The notes beneath the pieces are model-generated. The model saw only the letters and a list, made by a program, of their open reading frames with translations, had not been told where the DNA came from and did not search any database. A stretch of 38,109 bases of DNA from a virus: IMG/VR virus record IMGVR_UViG_3300006874_000040, positions 1 through 38,109 of that record. The stretch is one strand, 5' to 3'. Below are positions 24,536 to 32,871 of this stretch, piece after piece (within the stretch, counting starts at the first letter, position 1; each line of letters begins with the position of its first letter). The position numbers and the translations under genes are program-made.

Positions 24536-26394
24536 TAGTACACCGTTGTTAATACACCATCTTCAGCTATAGACGTAGTTACTCCTTCAGTATTAATAGA
24601 CGATATTGTTGCTACAGTCTTCTTAAGTTTAGTATTAAATAAGTCAATTGAAGCGTCTTTAATAAGTAGTAACTGATTTCTCACCGGAGAGATATCTTCT
24701 TTATCTGGATCAGCTGTTATACGAACCTCTGCTCCATCATAGTCTGTAATTAATAAACTATTTAAAATAATTAAGCCTGTTGAATATGTAACTGTACCAG
24801 CTGTGCTGTTAAGATATGTTCTTTCTCCTGTTGTTGTTGGAGTATAAACACGTATATTACCTAAACCATCATCATCAAAATAACTATTACTATTTCCATC
24901 ATAGGTAAATTTAGATGAAGATATATTAAATGGCTTAGTAGTATCTTCATAATTATGAATTTCATTATTAAATGGTATTCTGTAAGTAGTAGCTGCTGAT
25001 GTATTTGGAGTAAATGTTTTCTCCATCATAGTATCAATCTGTATAGAGGTTATTGCGCTACTTACTGTGTAGATGTCGCGAGTTAATTCTGATTCAATAT
25101 AATCTTGATCAAACAGTCCTATTTTATTTGTTTCATAGTTAATAATAGCATTAGAAATAGCATCGTTTAATTGACCAGACGTCAATGATGTTAACTCTGG
25201 ATTATATTTTACTGTTAACGCAGGCTTAACATACAGATATGAAGGGTCGACAACCTCTGGTTCGATTGTTAATACGCTTTTTTCTAAAAGATAATCTTTT
25301 ATTCTTCTCTTTCTATCATCAGCTAATAATAGTGCTTCTCGTGGTTTAAGAGAAATATAAACTTTACCGTATATTGGTGGGTTATTATCTTCACCACCCC
25401 ACACAGAAACCGCTTGAATATCGGTAAAAAAGTTTGTTATTAGTGCTTGATAATCTTTACGTGTAACAGCGCGATTTTGAGTTTGATAGTTTTTAGGAGC
25501 GTTAAACTTTATCGATTGTATAGTTTCTCGAGAGCCACCAGACTGTGCAGCTGATACCGTATTAACAGCTATTGTTGAATAACCATCTATAGTATCTACC
25601 GCAGTAAATATACTAGCCCCTCTAGTAGCTTCTCCGTTACATACACGATAATCAATATTGATAACTTGACCGTCATTCAGCTGACGGCCTAAAATATTAT
25701 CTCCAAACTTTAATTCATACTTACCATCAATATTTTCATCAATAAAATATACATAGGAATCACCAGTAACGTTTGTTAAATCTGATCCTTCAGTATACGT
25801 TATAACGCTACTATCTTCAGCTGATTCCTGAACAGTAACAACTAAACTATCTAGATCTACGTTTTCATTAGGTATTACATATTTAACTGGATTTACTGTG
25901 CTAACAGTATATTTGTGAGTTAAGGGTCGACCCTCTACTAAGTCGATATTAGTACTAAAAATGCCCTGAGAATCAGCGTTAATTACTTTAGCTTCTGGAT
26001 TTACAAAAATATAATTAACACCGTCAATAGCAGCTCTAAACTTTTTATTCTTGTCTATAGTTATACTGCTAGGCGAATCTGTTGGTGTAATAACAAGCTG
26101 AACGGTAGCAGCTGTTCCTCTCGCACTACGCGGCGTATATCCGAGCATTTTAGCTCTTGAAACAACGTTGTTGCGCAATTGAGCAGAATCTAAGAAGCTT
26201 TCATTAGCTACCATATTAAGATAATAGCTATTCATATATGTATTATATGCAAGTAGATTTAACAGAATTTGCATAGTAGAAGATTCATAATCATAATCTT
26301 CCAGCTCGGTCTGATTCTGTAAAAACGTTTTTAAGTTGTCTTTAATACCATCAAAGTTTATGCTTGATAGCTGAAGTGCGTTATTAGCTGCCAT
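24535..26394 (-). CDS. 6: Baseplate wedge protein gp6
   Basis: Core wedge protein: dimers form the continuous inner ring of the baseplate with gp25 and gp53. It has 619 aa (T4 660). The highly conserved N-terminal segment is present: MQILLNLLAYNTYMNSYYLN at 41-60, then VANESFLDSAQLRNNVVSRA and MLGYTPRSARG (residues 62-93). It is the J-like baseplate protein family, with NRAVTRKDYQALI (about 300-312) as the second landmark. The gene begins one base after the end of gp25 and ends on the start of gp7, an unbroken 25-6-7 translational unit. Confidence 0.95.
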   Translation of the reverse strand: MAANNALQLSSINFDGIKDNLKTFLQNQTELEDYDYESSTMQILLNLLAYNTYMNSYYLNMVANESFLDSAQLRNNVVSRAKMLGYTPRSARGTAATVQLVITPTDSPSSITIDKNKKFRAAIDGVNYIFVNPEAKVINADSQGIFSTNIDLVEGRPLTHKYTVSTVNPVKYVIPNENVDLDSLVVTVQESAEDSSVITYTEGSDLTNVTGDSYVYFIDENIDGKYELKFGDNILGRQLNDGQVINIDYRVCNGEATRGASIFTAVDTIDGYSTIAVNTVSAAQSGGSRETIQSIKFNAPKNYQTQNRAVTRKDYQALITNFFTDIQAVSVWGGEDNNPPIYGKVYISLKPREALLLADDRKRRIKDYLLEKSVLTIEPEVVDPSYLYVKPALTVKYNPELTSLTSGQLNDAISNAIINYETNKIGLFDQDYIESELTRDIYTVSSAITSIQIDTMMEKTFTPNTSAATTYRIPFNNEIHNYEDTTKPFNISSSKFTYDGNSNSYFDDDGLGNIRVYTPTTTGERTYLNSTAGTVTYSTGLIILNSLLITDYDGAEVRITADPDKEDISPVRNQLLLIKDASIDLFNTKLKKTVATISSINTEGVTTSIAEDGVLTTVY

Positions 26395-26814
26395 TTATCT
26401 TGTTCTCTGTATTACAACTTCTAATTCGGTTGGTTCTGCTTGATTAACTACACGAAAGCGAATAGTAACATAAAGCTCATTTTGATCAAAGTTAGCTCTT
26501 ACAATAGTATCTTCAACTATAGCTCTAGGTTCATAATTACTGATTGCCTCTTCAATATCTGCTTTTAATGTTGCTTCTTCTATAGGGTCAAAGTTTTCAA
26601 ATAAACGATTGTAGATATTACAACCATATAAAGGCTCATAAGGACGCTCAAAGCGACTAGTTAATATTAAATTTTTGATAGCACGTTTAACTGCCTCTTC
26701 ATTTTTGAAGACAGGTGGTTTCTTATTAACTGGATGAGCAGTCATAGTGACTCCTAAGTCACTAAACGCTACCTCATTAGTTATTGGATTTACAGCACCT
26801 GACGCCCGAGCCAT
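26395..26814 (-). CDS. 25: Baseplate wedge protein gp25
   Basis: Small wedge protein of the gp25/lysozyme-like family, which nucleates sheath assembly on the baseplate and is shared with type VI secretion (TssE). It has 139 aa (T4 132). Landmarks are FSDLGVTMTAHPVNK, the helix AVKRAIKNLILTSRFERPYE at 41-60, and the EPR motif at residues 95-97 (NYEPRAIVE). It is preceded by a GATAAATA late promoter and an AT-rich leader, and followed immediately by gp6. Confidence 0.95.
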   Translation of the reverse strand: MARASGAVNPITNEVAFSDLGVTMTAHPVNKKPPVFKNEEAVKRAIKNLILTSRFERPYEPLYGCNIYNRLFENFDPIEEATLKADIEEAISNYEPRAIVEDTIVRANFDQNELYVTIRFRVVNQAEPTELEVVIQRTR

Positions 26815-26836
26815 ATTTATTTCCTATTCTTTACGT

Positions 26837-27010
26837 TTATTTATCATTATTTTTTTTATCTTGAATCTCTTGTCTACGAATTTTAGTTAATTTACCTATT
26901 TCAGATAAAGCTTTTCGTGCTCTAGTACCAGCAGCTTTATTTCCGCTTTCAAACTTTTCGTTTTCTGTTAAATAAGTTTCATATAAAGAAATAATTGTTT
27001 CATGTGTCAT
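26837..27010 (-). CDS. Small basic conserved protein (57 aa)
   Basis: Read by hand on the minus strand. ATG at 27010, TAA ending at 26837. The product starts MTHETIISLYETYLTENEKF and contains KAAGTRARKALSEIGKLTK, then RRQEIQ, with a Lys/Asn-rich tail. Basic helical proteins with the AGTRARKAL block occur in the same position in other marine T4-like phages and are sometimes labelled histone-like. The function is unknown. A DNA-binding or assembly role is only suggested by charge. It lies 5 bases after the PAAR gene, fills what would otherwise be a 200-base gap, and its stop overlaps the gp25 late promoter. Confidence 0.8.
   Translation of the reverse strand: MTHETIISLYETYLTENEKFESGNKAAGTRARKALSEIGKLTKIRRQEIQDKKNNDK
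26838..26845 (-). promoter_or_regulatory. Late promoter octamer upstream of gp25
   Basis: Minus-strand GATAAATA, overlapping the stop codon of the 57-aa gene and 24 bases before the gp25 ATG. Same octamer as before gp8, gp13 and the S74 fibre, and on the plus strand before the 196-aa gene. Confidence 0.55.
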
Positions 27011-27015
27011 ATTAT

Positions 27016-27306
27016 TTACCCCGCGTTAACGTTACCTGATCCAGACGCAACAGCTGAGCCGCATGCAACTGGGTCGCCAATTCTTCCTACAGCTTTTCCA
27101 TTAGCTTTAACTGTACCACTACCACCAGACAAAGTAGATCCATGTGGCGGTGCTGGAGATGGAGAGCCGTGTGGTTCCCAAGCGTCACCTTCTCTATGTA
27201 CAGGCTTGCCGTTCACAAATACATTCCCGCTCCCTCCAGTAGAAGCTCTTGGCGGAAATGATCCGTGACCTGTACATTGATCTCCTTTTCTAGTTACTGG
27301 TGGCAT
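27016..27306 (-). CDS. PAAR-motif spike-tip protein (gp5.4-like)
   Basis: A 96-aa protein that should cap the gp5 beta-helix and sharpen the membrane-piercing needle. Features: start MPPVTRKGDQCTGHG, Gly/Pro-rich short beta repeats, and recurring Pro-Ala-Ala-Arg-type turns with potential zinc ligands (C11, H14 at the N-terminus, H in PVHREGD, H in PPHGS, and VACGS near the end). The open frame extends to 27411, but the ATG at 27306 has the Shine-Dalgarno GGGAG and gives the canonical PAAR N-terminus. The longer version would overlap the Ig-like gene by about 95 bases. It follows gp5 and the Ig-like gene. Confidence 0.88.
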   Translation of the reverse strand: MPPVTRKGDQCTGHGSFPPRASTGGSGNVFVNGKPVHREGDAWEPHGSPSPAPPHGSTLSGGSGTVKANGKAVGRIGDPVACGSAVASGSGNVNAG

Positions 27307-27316
27307 AATAATCTCC

Positions 27317-27943
27317 CTAAGGTGCGATATATCCTGGGTCTGTTGGTAAGTATCCTGTATTAGCAGATAAGACAGGATAGTTTTGTGCTTCAATGTATGT
27401 ATTAGCATCAACTAACACACCATCTACTTTAAATGAAAGACCATATTCTGCTGTATAGTCTCGTATAAACTGATCTCTATCTGAGTTATAATTATTTACT
27501 ACTTTTATAGCCATAGCAGTGTTCGCAGTAAAGTCACCATCTGGGTCATCATCAGGCTTAGCACTTACAGTAAAATTAACAACATATTCACCAGCTTTAG
27601 CTGACCCCCATGTACCAAAATTAGAACCATCTTTAGCTATTACAAAATCAGCTGGTTTTTCGTATTCTGTACCATCCCAGTCTACCCATGAATCTAATTC
27701 TTCTACTACACCTGATATTTGTCCCCCGGTAGATAAAGTTAAACCATTTGGCAGCTGCCCACCTGATACCCAAAACTCTAATGTAGCAGTATTACTAAAC
27801 GCAGCATGAGCACTCACATCATGTTCAAAGTTAAATAGCTCTCTTGGATTGACAGATGTTGGATCACCTACAAATTCATTTTCTAAATTTGCTGTAGGAA
27901 CAGACCATGTAATCGAATCAGTTGGTAAGTAAGGGTAAGGCAT
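27317..27943 (-). CDS. Ig-like (He_PIG type) virion protein
   Basis: A 208-aa protein of unknown role between gp5 and the PAAR protein. The centre has the putative-Ig signature FWVSGGQLPNGLTLS followed by GGQISGV (about residues 57-79) and a second strand group ending in YVVNFTVSAK. The C-terminus (YIEAQNYPVLSANTGYLPTD) is aromatic and may dock to another subunit. No signal peptide or membrane helix is visible. Its position within hub genes suggests an accessory hub or spike component. The domain type is reasonably clear, the role is inference. Confidence 0.7.
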   Translation of the reverse strand: MPYPYLPTDSITWSVPTANLENEFVGDPTSVNPRELFNFEHDVSAHAAFSNTATLEFWVSGGQLPNGLTLSTGGQISGVVEELDSWVDWDGTEYEKPADFVIAKDGSNFGTWGSAKAGEYVVNFTVSAKPDDDPDGDFTANTAMAIKVVNNYNSDRDQFIRDYTAEYGLSFKVDGVLVDANTYIEAQNYPVLSANTGYLPTDPGYIAP

Positions 27944-27951
27944 TCTAATCT

Positions 27952-28968
27952 CTAGTTCAGATCAATTGTAGAACCGGTAATAGTAACAGATCCGCCTGCA
28001 GCCATCGTTTTAGAACCGCTTATATTTTCAGTAGCGCTTCCGCCAATTGAGGTTGTTTGATCAGCACTAAAGTTTTCAGTAACAGCCCCTGTTACATTTT
28101 CTGTTTTGGTAGATTCATATGTTTGTGTTACAGTACCGGTTACTTTTTCTTCCAAATTACCTGTAATATTTCTTGTTACATTACCTATTATATTCTCAGT
28201 TAAATTACCTAATATATGTGTAGTGACATCACTATCAACAGTTAGATTTACACTACCTGCTATATGAACATAATCATCTCCAGCGATTAGTTGATACCTA
28301 TCACTAACTATTTTTACTACTTTAACTCCATCTGTACCAGTTTCTTCATAACCACCAGCTGGGTAATATATTACATGGCGACCAGCTGCTTCACCTTCTG
28401 GATCGCCGCTGACTATTTGAGTGATGACACCGCCTTCTGAATTATGTGTTTGAACAAAAGGATACGTAGCGTCTTTTGCTTCCTCTGGCTCTGACCACTT
28501 TACATCATTAACCGGATCTACTATTACATCCTTTGATAAAGGATCTTCTAGAGCTTCTCCTCTACTAGTTGATTGAGAAGGTGGTAAGTTATTAACAGCA
28601 GCATTATCTTTACCAAACTCTACACCAGCTGTCTCTCCTCTACCGAGTGCTGGTATATCTGACTCGCCAGGTGAGTTAAATTTATAACCAGGTATATGAC
28701 CCATTACCATAGGTCGTTGAGCTTTTTCACCGTCTAGGAAAAAACCAAATACCCATGTATCGTTTGGCAAACCGCTAGGTGTTGTGGGCAGTGTAGTAAC
28801 AGGCTGTATAGTCTGAGCCCAGGGTAGCTGCTCAGTAGTAATAGCATCTGGATGCCAGCCAAAACATCTTACTCTCACTCTACCAATATACAGAGGATCT
28901 TTTCTATCCTCTACTTTACCTATAAACCAGGTAAAATTTTGTCCTAAAAATTCTTTATCAAAATTCAT
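27952..28968 (-). CDS. 5: Baseplate hub/spike protein gp5, lysozyme-less form
   Basis: Trimeric spike protein of the hub. Residues 1-120 form the OB-fold (FTWFIGKVEDRKDPLYIGRV, then WHPD and LPWAQTIQPV) that sits on gp27. A linker of about 110 residues follows. The last ~90 residues are near-perfect octapeptide repeats of a triple-stranded beta-helix (GNLTENII, GNVTRNIT, GNLEEKVT, GTVTQTYE, GAVTENFS, GSATENIS), as in T4 gp5 and VgrG. At 338 aa it lacks the ~170-residue lysozyme domain of T4 gp5 (575 aa). No ESxxxD-type lysozyme motif is seen. The 11-base gap to gp27 suggests coupling. The call is secure from fold signatures and context. Confidence 0.9.
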   Translation of the reverse strand: MNFDKEFLGQNFTWFIGKVEDRKDPLYIGRVRVRCFGWHPDAITTEQLPWAQTIQPVTTLPTTPSGLPNDTWVFGFFLDGEKAQRPMVMGHIPGYKFNSPGESDIPALGRGETAGVEFGKDNAAVNNLPPSQSTSRGEALEDPLSKDVIVDPVNDVKWSEPEEAKDATYPFVQTHNSEGGVITQIVSGDPEGEAAGRHVIYYPAGGYEETGTDGVKVVKIVSDRYQLIAGDDYVHIAGSVNLTVDSDVTTHILGNLTENIIGNVTRNITGNLEEKVTGTVTQTYESTKTENVTGAVTENFSADQTTSIGGSATENISGSKTMAAGGSVTITGSTIDLN

Positions 28969-28979
28969 TTTATATCCTA

Positions 28980-30326
28980 TTATGCAGTGGGTACTGGCTC
29001 TTTGTCCATAGACTGCTTAACACCCTGAATTGTTGTATAATAATCACCAGTTGTTTGTTTATAGTTATGCAATACTGCAGTTACTAAAAACTTTGAATTC
29101 TCTTGTCCAAACATTTTTAAATACTTAGTTGCATCGTCTGTTTGAAGAGGTGAGTTTTGAGGTATAAAAATATCTATTACATCACCGCACTTGGCGTTTG
29201 AATTACCAGGTACTGTTATATTAATAGAGTATTGATGTAAACTTTGTAAAAGCGCTACACCATTATGATACCACTTCCATCTTTTACTACTATGAAATCT
29301 ATGCGGGTCAGTTGCTTCTGATATACGATCGCCAAATGTTTGTGAGTTGGGAGTCTCTTCGTCATCATTCCAATCAGCAGCTACCATTCTAGTATGTGCA
29401 ATACCTGGCTTACCAGCATAAAATCCTGGTTGAGGTAGTATTCTTTGACCGCCACCAGGACCTTCAAAATTATCTAATTTATCGAAATCATCAATATATT
29501 TAAATTTAAAAACTTCATATTTTTTCATTAAAGGATCGATATAAGCAACTTGTGTGTCTATCATACCACCTACAACACCTTTTAATATATCAAATGTCTC
29601 ATCAAAAGATAAAGCTGCGATAATTTGATACTGCTTGATACCCCCTTTGTCCCTGGCGAGATCTTTGTCTCCCGCGGGGTCCGCAAAGTAATAAGTCTCT
29701 ACTGGACCTTCACTCAGTAACTTAGCAATTGACTTAAATTTAAAACCAATATGATCTTCATAAAATAAATAATATGAGGAATCAGGAAACTCTTCTGATT
29801 GTGCTTCAGTTGCTACCATGTTGATAAATTCAATAGGATGTTGTCCGGCACTAGTAAAAGTAAGCTTGTTAATTGTAGGCTCCGCTTCTATTGCTTTACC
29901 TGGAATATACGTACCATGTACAGCACTTGCTACTTCATGAGCTTTTAAACCAATATATGCTTCTTCTACTTCAGTAAATAAATTAGCAAATAGCTCAGGA
30001 GATGCACCGTGCAACACATACATGTGCTCTCTTTCTTTTGAAATAGTACGCTTAGAAAGTTTATATGATCTAAAAGTTAAATTAACCTTTTCAGCTGACG
30101 GGTCGGTTTGAAACTCAATAGTAAACGTCTCATCACCAACAATAGGGAATGCCTCAGGCAAGCCTTGAGTATCAACAATTAAAAGATCTGCTTTTAATGT
30201 ACTGCTAAACATGTCTTCATAAACATTAAATTCAGCAACTATATTTTTTATATCGGCTATTTCACCAAGATGATTGGTAAGTACAACACTGTAAAGTATT
30301 GCACCAGGCCTCCAATTTTCTGTCAT
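28980..30326 (-). CDS. 27: Baseplate central hub protein gp27
   Basis: Trimeric hub ring between the tail tube and the gp5 spike. It has 448 aa (T4 391). Start MTENWRPGAILYSVVLTNHL. The N-terminal tube-like domain is followed by YKLSKRTISKEREHMYVLHG and an inserted region. The C-terminal block KFLVTAVLHNYKQTTGDYYT is the characteristic hub-protein end found in gp27/gpD-type proteins. It overlaps the gp53 stop by 4 bases and precedes gp5, the classical 53-27-5 hub set of marine T4-like phages. Sequence resemblance to T4 gp27 itself is weak, so the call leans on this C-terminus and on context. Confidence 0.82.
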   Translation of the reverse strand: MTENWRPGAILYSVVLTNHLGEIADIKNIVAEFNVYEDMFSSTLKADLLIVDTQGLPEAFPIVGDETFTIEFQTDPSAEKVNLTFRSYKLSKRTISKEREHMYVLHGASPELFANLFTEVEEAYIGLKAHEVASAVHGTYIPGKAIEAEPTINKLTFTSAGQHPIEFINMVATEAQSEEFPDSSYYLFYEDHIGFKFKSIAKLLSEGPVETYYFADPAGDKDLARDKGGIKQYQIIAALSFDETFDILKGVVGGMIDTQVAYIDPLMKKYEVFKFKYIDDFDKLDNFEGPGGGQRILPQPGFYAGKPGIAHTRMVAADWNDDEETPNSQTFGDRISEATDPHRFHSSKRWKWYHNGVALLQSLHQYSINITVPGNSNAKCGDVIDIFIPQNSPLQTDDATKYLKMFGQENSKFLVTAVLHNYKQTTGDYYTTIQGVKQSMDKEPVPTA

Positions 30327-30892
30327 CTATTAAAAACCTCTTGAGCTTGACCAACTAACTCAATCACATAGCGTTCATCAAGTAATTTAATTTCTCTTTT
30401 AGCATCGTTAATACGTTGTTCATATTCATAACAATAGACTGTTCTTCTCTCAGCTATATCTAAACTGTTGTAAGTATCTAGATCGATTTCAATATATATT
30501 TCAGGCACAACTGTACCGTCAAAGTTTACTGATTGTTCCTGAAGTATTTGCTCATAATGATGAATAGTGCTTGATGCAAGTCTAACACTACCATACTTGT
30601 CTGTCAAATAATTTTCAAAGCTTCTTCTATCTAACGGCCAATCAAATTGAGGATCTATATATTGATTAGTTAAAAATATAACCCAATCTAAAGATGCGTC
30701 ACCATAATACTTAAAAGCAATAGCATCTGCTCTCTCACCTTCTGGTACATTATAGTTGTAAAAAACTGCTTTCTTTCTTCTCACTAAATCTTGAATTTTC
30801 ATACTTGCAGTGATATTAGGAACAGTAATTTTCTTACCATTCTTTTTAATATCATAATCTACAGTTGGAAAGTTTTTAAAGAAATAATTCAT
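30323..30892 (-). CDS. 53: Baseplate wedge protein gp53
   Basis: Wedge protein that joins neighbouring wedges around the hub. It has 189 aa (T4 196). Conserved block at about 55-85: ADAIAFKYYGDASLDWVIFL with TNQYIDPQFDWPL, matching T4 LANAIYGNPQLYWVLLM with NDNYDPYYGW. The second half is helical and charged. Its ATG overlaps the last base of the gp48-like gene and its stop overlaps gp27, so the genes are translationally coupled. Confidence 0.9.
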   Translation of the reverse strand: MNYFFKNFPTVDYDIKKNGKKITVPNITASMKIQDLVRRKKAVFYNYNVPEGERADAIAFKYYGDASLDWVIFLTNQYIDPQFDWPLDRRSFENYLTDKYGSVRLASSTIHHYEQILQEQSVNFDGTVVPEIYIEIDLDTYNSLDIAERRTVYCYEYEQRINDAKREIKLLDERYVIELVGQAQEVFNR

Positions 30893-31794
30893 TATCTACC
30901 CTCTATTAATATTTCAGATTTAGTAGTAATAGCAACTTCTTGAAACGTCATAGACATTGTTACACTAAACGGGGCATTAGTATCTTCGAAATGATAAGCA
31001 GCTCCTTCGCCACCATAACCCACTTCAAAGTTAGTAAGTACTGAGGTGCCGATATCAAAAAGATAATTACCACCTACAATATCAATATCCCATTGCTCCG
31101 GATAGTCGAAAAAATGCCCGGCTGCTTTATATGCTGGTGACATATGAAATTTAAATGCTCTAATTATTCCTCTAAGTGCACTAGACTCGCCTGCATTTCT
31201 CGCTGTAAATTTATATGAAAAAGTGTGTGACCTAAAATTAGTACCTGTAAACAGAGTAGCTAGATGTGGGTTTCGTGCGACGCCAGCTCCTGCCATAGCA
31301 CCTTTTACAGCTTGTGCTGCGACAGCACCAGACGCAGCTCCTGTTGCACCGCCAATACTACCAGCTACTGCACCGATTGCAGGGTCTGAGGCAGAGGATG
31401 CTAAATTAAGAAGCGCACCTTTAACATCAGCTCCATTATTATTTTCAAACTTATCCACCAGTCGCTGAGCTACTCCTTGCATACCACCACCGCCTTGAGC
31501 AACATCTGCTGCAATCTTTCCTATAGGTCCAATACCTTCTACAGCATACTGAGCATTGTATGTAGTAGAAAGATTACCTGGTAACGGTAAAGCTACTGTT
31601 GCTACTGTGGCTGAGAGGGGTGCTGATGATCTAGTTAACTGAAAGTCTTTTAACGCCCTAAATAGAATAAAGTTTTGGCCATGCCCTCTTAGATCAGACG
31701 GAAAGGTTAATCCTCCGCCGCCTCCAAAAGCAAAAGATGCTAGGCTTGCAAGGGCGCCACCAGCGCTGGCAGAAATACTAATAGATAAAGGCAT
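30892..31794 (-). CDS. 48: Baseplate tail-tube cap gp48-like protein
   Basis: A 300-aa protein, first gene of the minus-strand hub operon. The N-terminal 170 residues are Ala/Gly-rich (MPLSISISASAGGALASLAS, then QGGGGMQGVAQRL) with amphipathic/hydrophobic helices. The C-terminal half looks like a tail-tube-fold domain: HTFSYKFTARNAGESSALRG at about 193-212, FKFHMSPAY and FFDYPEQWDIDIV, and ends with a strand SVTMSMTFQEVAITT. This resembles T4 gp48 (VFTWDLTPRSTEDLMAII, then FTLEITMREI). The alternative is gp54, but the plus-strand 249-aa protein suits gp54 better. Only 14 bases separate it from the divergent gp4. Confidence 0.68.
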   Translation of the reverse strand: MPLSISISASAGGALASLASFAFGGGGGLTFPSDLRGHGQNFILFRALKDFQLTRSSAPLSATVATVALPLPGNLSTTYNAQYAVEGIGPIGKIAADVAQGGGGMQGVAQRLVDKFENNNGADVKGALLNLASSASDPAIGAVAGSIGGATGAASGAVAAQAVKGAMAGAGVARNPHLATLFTGTNFRSHTFSYKFTARNAGESSALRGIIRAFKFHMSPAYKAAGHFFDYPEQWDIDIVGGNYLFDIGTSVLTNFEVGYGGEGAAYHFEDTNAPFSVTMSMTFQEVAITTKSEILIEGR

Positions 31795-31808
31795 TTAATT
31801 TTCTCGTT

Positions 31809-32246
31809 ATGACGTATAAAGGTAAATTTAGACCGAAGTTTCCTAGTAAATATTTAGGCGATCCTACGAACATTATCTATCGAAGTTCTTGGGAGCGTCA
31901 ATGTATGATATATTTTGATAATAATCCTAATATAGTTAACTGGGGCTCGGAAGAAATAGTTATACCATACAAGTCTCCATTAGATGGAAGGTATCACAGA
32001 TATTTTGTAGATTTCATAGTCAAAGCAAAAAAGACTGATGGTACTATCGGTGTTACTTTAGTAGAAGTAAAACCCTTTAAACAAACTCAGCCGCCAATAG
32101 TTCAAAAACGAAAAACACGTCGCTATCTTAATGAGGTTACTACTTATTTAGTTAACGAAGCTAAATGGAAAGCCACACAAGAATATTGCAAAGATAAAAG
32201 ATGGGATTTTCAAATCATAACGGAAAAAGAACTTGGCCGAAAGTAA
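31809..32246 (+). CDS. 4: Head completion protein gp4 (PD-(D/E)XK nuclease fold)
   Basis: Head completion protein needed to make filled heads competent for tail joining. It has 145 aa (T4 150). It matches T4 gp4 throughout: MTYKGKFRPKFPSKYLGDP, YRSSWERQCMIYF (T4 YRSNWEKFFFEW), YHRYFVDFIV, LVEVKPFKQTQPP and RYLNEVTTYLVNEAKWKATQ. The PD-(D/E)XK residues are intact: E29, D68 and E86-x-K88. T4 gp4 has been reported to be a nuclease required for morphogenesis, so this copy should be active too. First gene of the plus-strand operon, divergent from gp48. Confidence 0.93.
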   Translation: MTYKGKFRPKFPSKYLGDPTNIIYRSSWERQCMIYFDNNPNIVNWGSEEIVIPYKSPLDGRYHRYFVDFIVKAKKTDGTIGVTLVEVKPFKQTQPPIVQKRKTRRYLNEVTTYLVNEAKWKATQEYCKDKRWDFQIITEKELGRK

Positions 32247-32254
32247 GATAAATA
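32247..32254 (+). promoter_or_regulatory. Plus-strand late promoter octamer after gp4
   Basis: GATAAATA directly after the gp4 stop codon and 26 bases before the GTG start of the next gene. It matches the late octamers found on the minus strand and would drive the tube-initiator, gp26 and tape-measure genes. Confidence 0.6.
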
Positions 32255-32280
32255 ATAAGAAATTATCTTGAGGACTACAA

Positions 32281-32871
32281 GTGGTAGCTTACGTATTTGA
32301 TAGATTGTTAACAAGAGGTGTGCAGGCTAATCAATTACCTGGTCGTACCCGTGCAGCTAGAGAATGGTATCGTAATGAAGCTGAGCAAATTACTGTTACC
32401 CCAACAAAGTTAATTCGTGAAAGCGGATCAAAAATTGTCAGAGGATATGAGATAGGTGAAATGATGTTATTTAATTATGACCCTAAGCTCAAACAACAAT
32501 TACCATACTATGATACATTTCCATTAGTTTTCCCAATCGAACCGAGAGACAACGGCTTCTTAGGGATAAACTTACATTATCTACCGTTACGTCAAAGAGC
32601 TAAACTAATGGACGCTTTATACTCTTTGAGAAGCAATAATAGATATGATGAGAAAACTAAACTCAATATAAGCTATAAAATTTTAAAAGCTTCTTCAAGA
32701 TATAAATTATTTAAGCCCTGTGTGAAACATTATTTAAATAAACAGATAAAATCAAGACGAATTAAGATAGACTCAGTAGAATGGGACATGGCATTATTTT
32801 TACCGCTGCAAAGATTTCAGAAAGCAAGCGCTGGCCGTGTTTATTCAGACAGTCTTAGGATGGCAAGTTAA
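32281..32871 (+). CDS. Conserved T4-like morphogenesis protein (possibly gp2-like)
   Basis: A 196-aa basic protein with a GTG start preceded by TTGAGGAC as ribosome binding site. The N-terminal third is a charged helix (TRAAREWYRNEAEQIT). A conserved-looking core follows: GEMMLFNYDPKLKQQLPYYD, FPLVFPIE, LGINLHYLPLRQRAKLMDAL (about 60-120) and the C-terminal EWDMALFLPLQRFQKA. I recognise this layout from marine T4-like phages. In T4 the gene next to gp4 is gene 2, whose product caps DNA ends against RecBCD, so a gp2 role is plausible from context. It overlaps the next gene by one base (TAATG). Confidence 0.72.
   Translation: MVAYVFDRLLTRGVQANQLPGRTRAAREWYRNEAEQITVTPTKLIRESGSKIVRGYEIGEMMLFNYDPKLKQQLPYYDTFPLVFPIEPRDNGFLGINLHYLPLRQRAKLMDALYSLRSNNRYDEKTKLNISYKILKASSRYKLFKPCVKHYLNKQIKSRRIKIDSVEWDMALFLPLQRFQKASAGRVYSDSLRMAS

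Noticed and set aside
27307-27411. 35-residue N-terminal extension of the PAAR protein
   Set aside because: It lies inside the Ig-like gene, does not look like PAAR proteins, and the ATG at 27306 has a strong Shine-Dalgarno and the family N-terminus.
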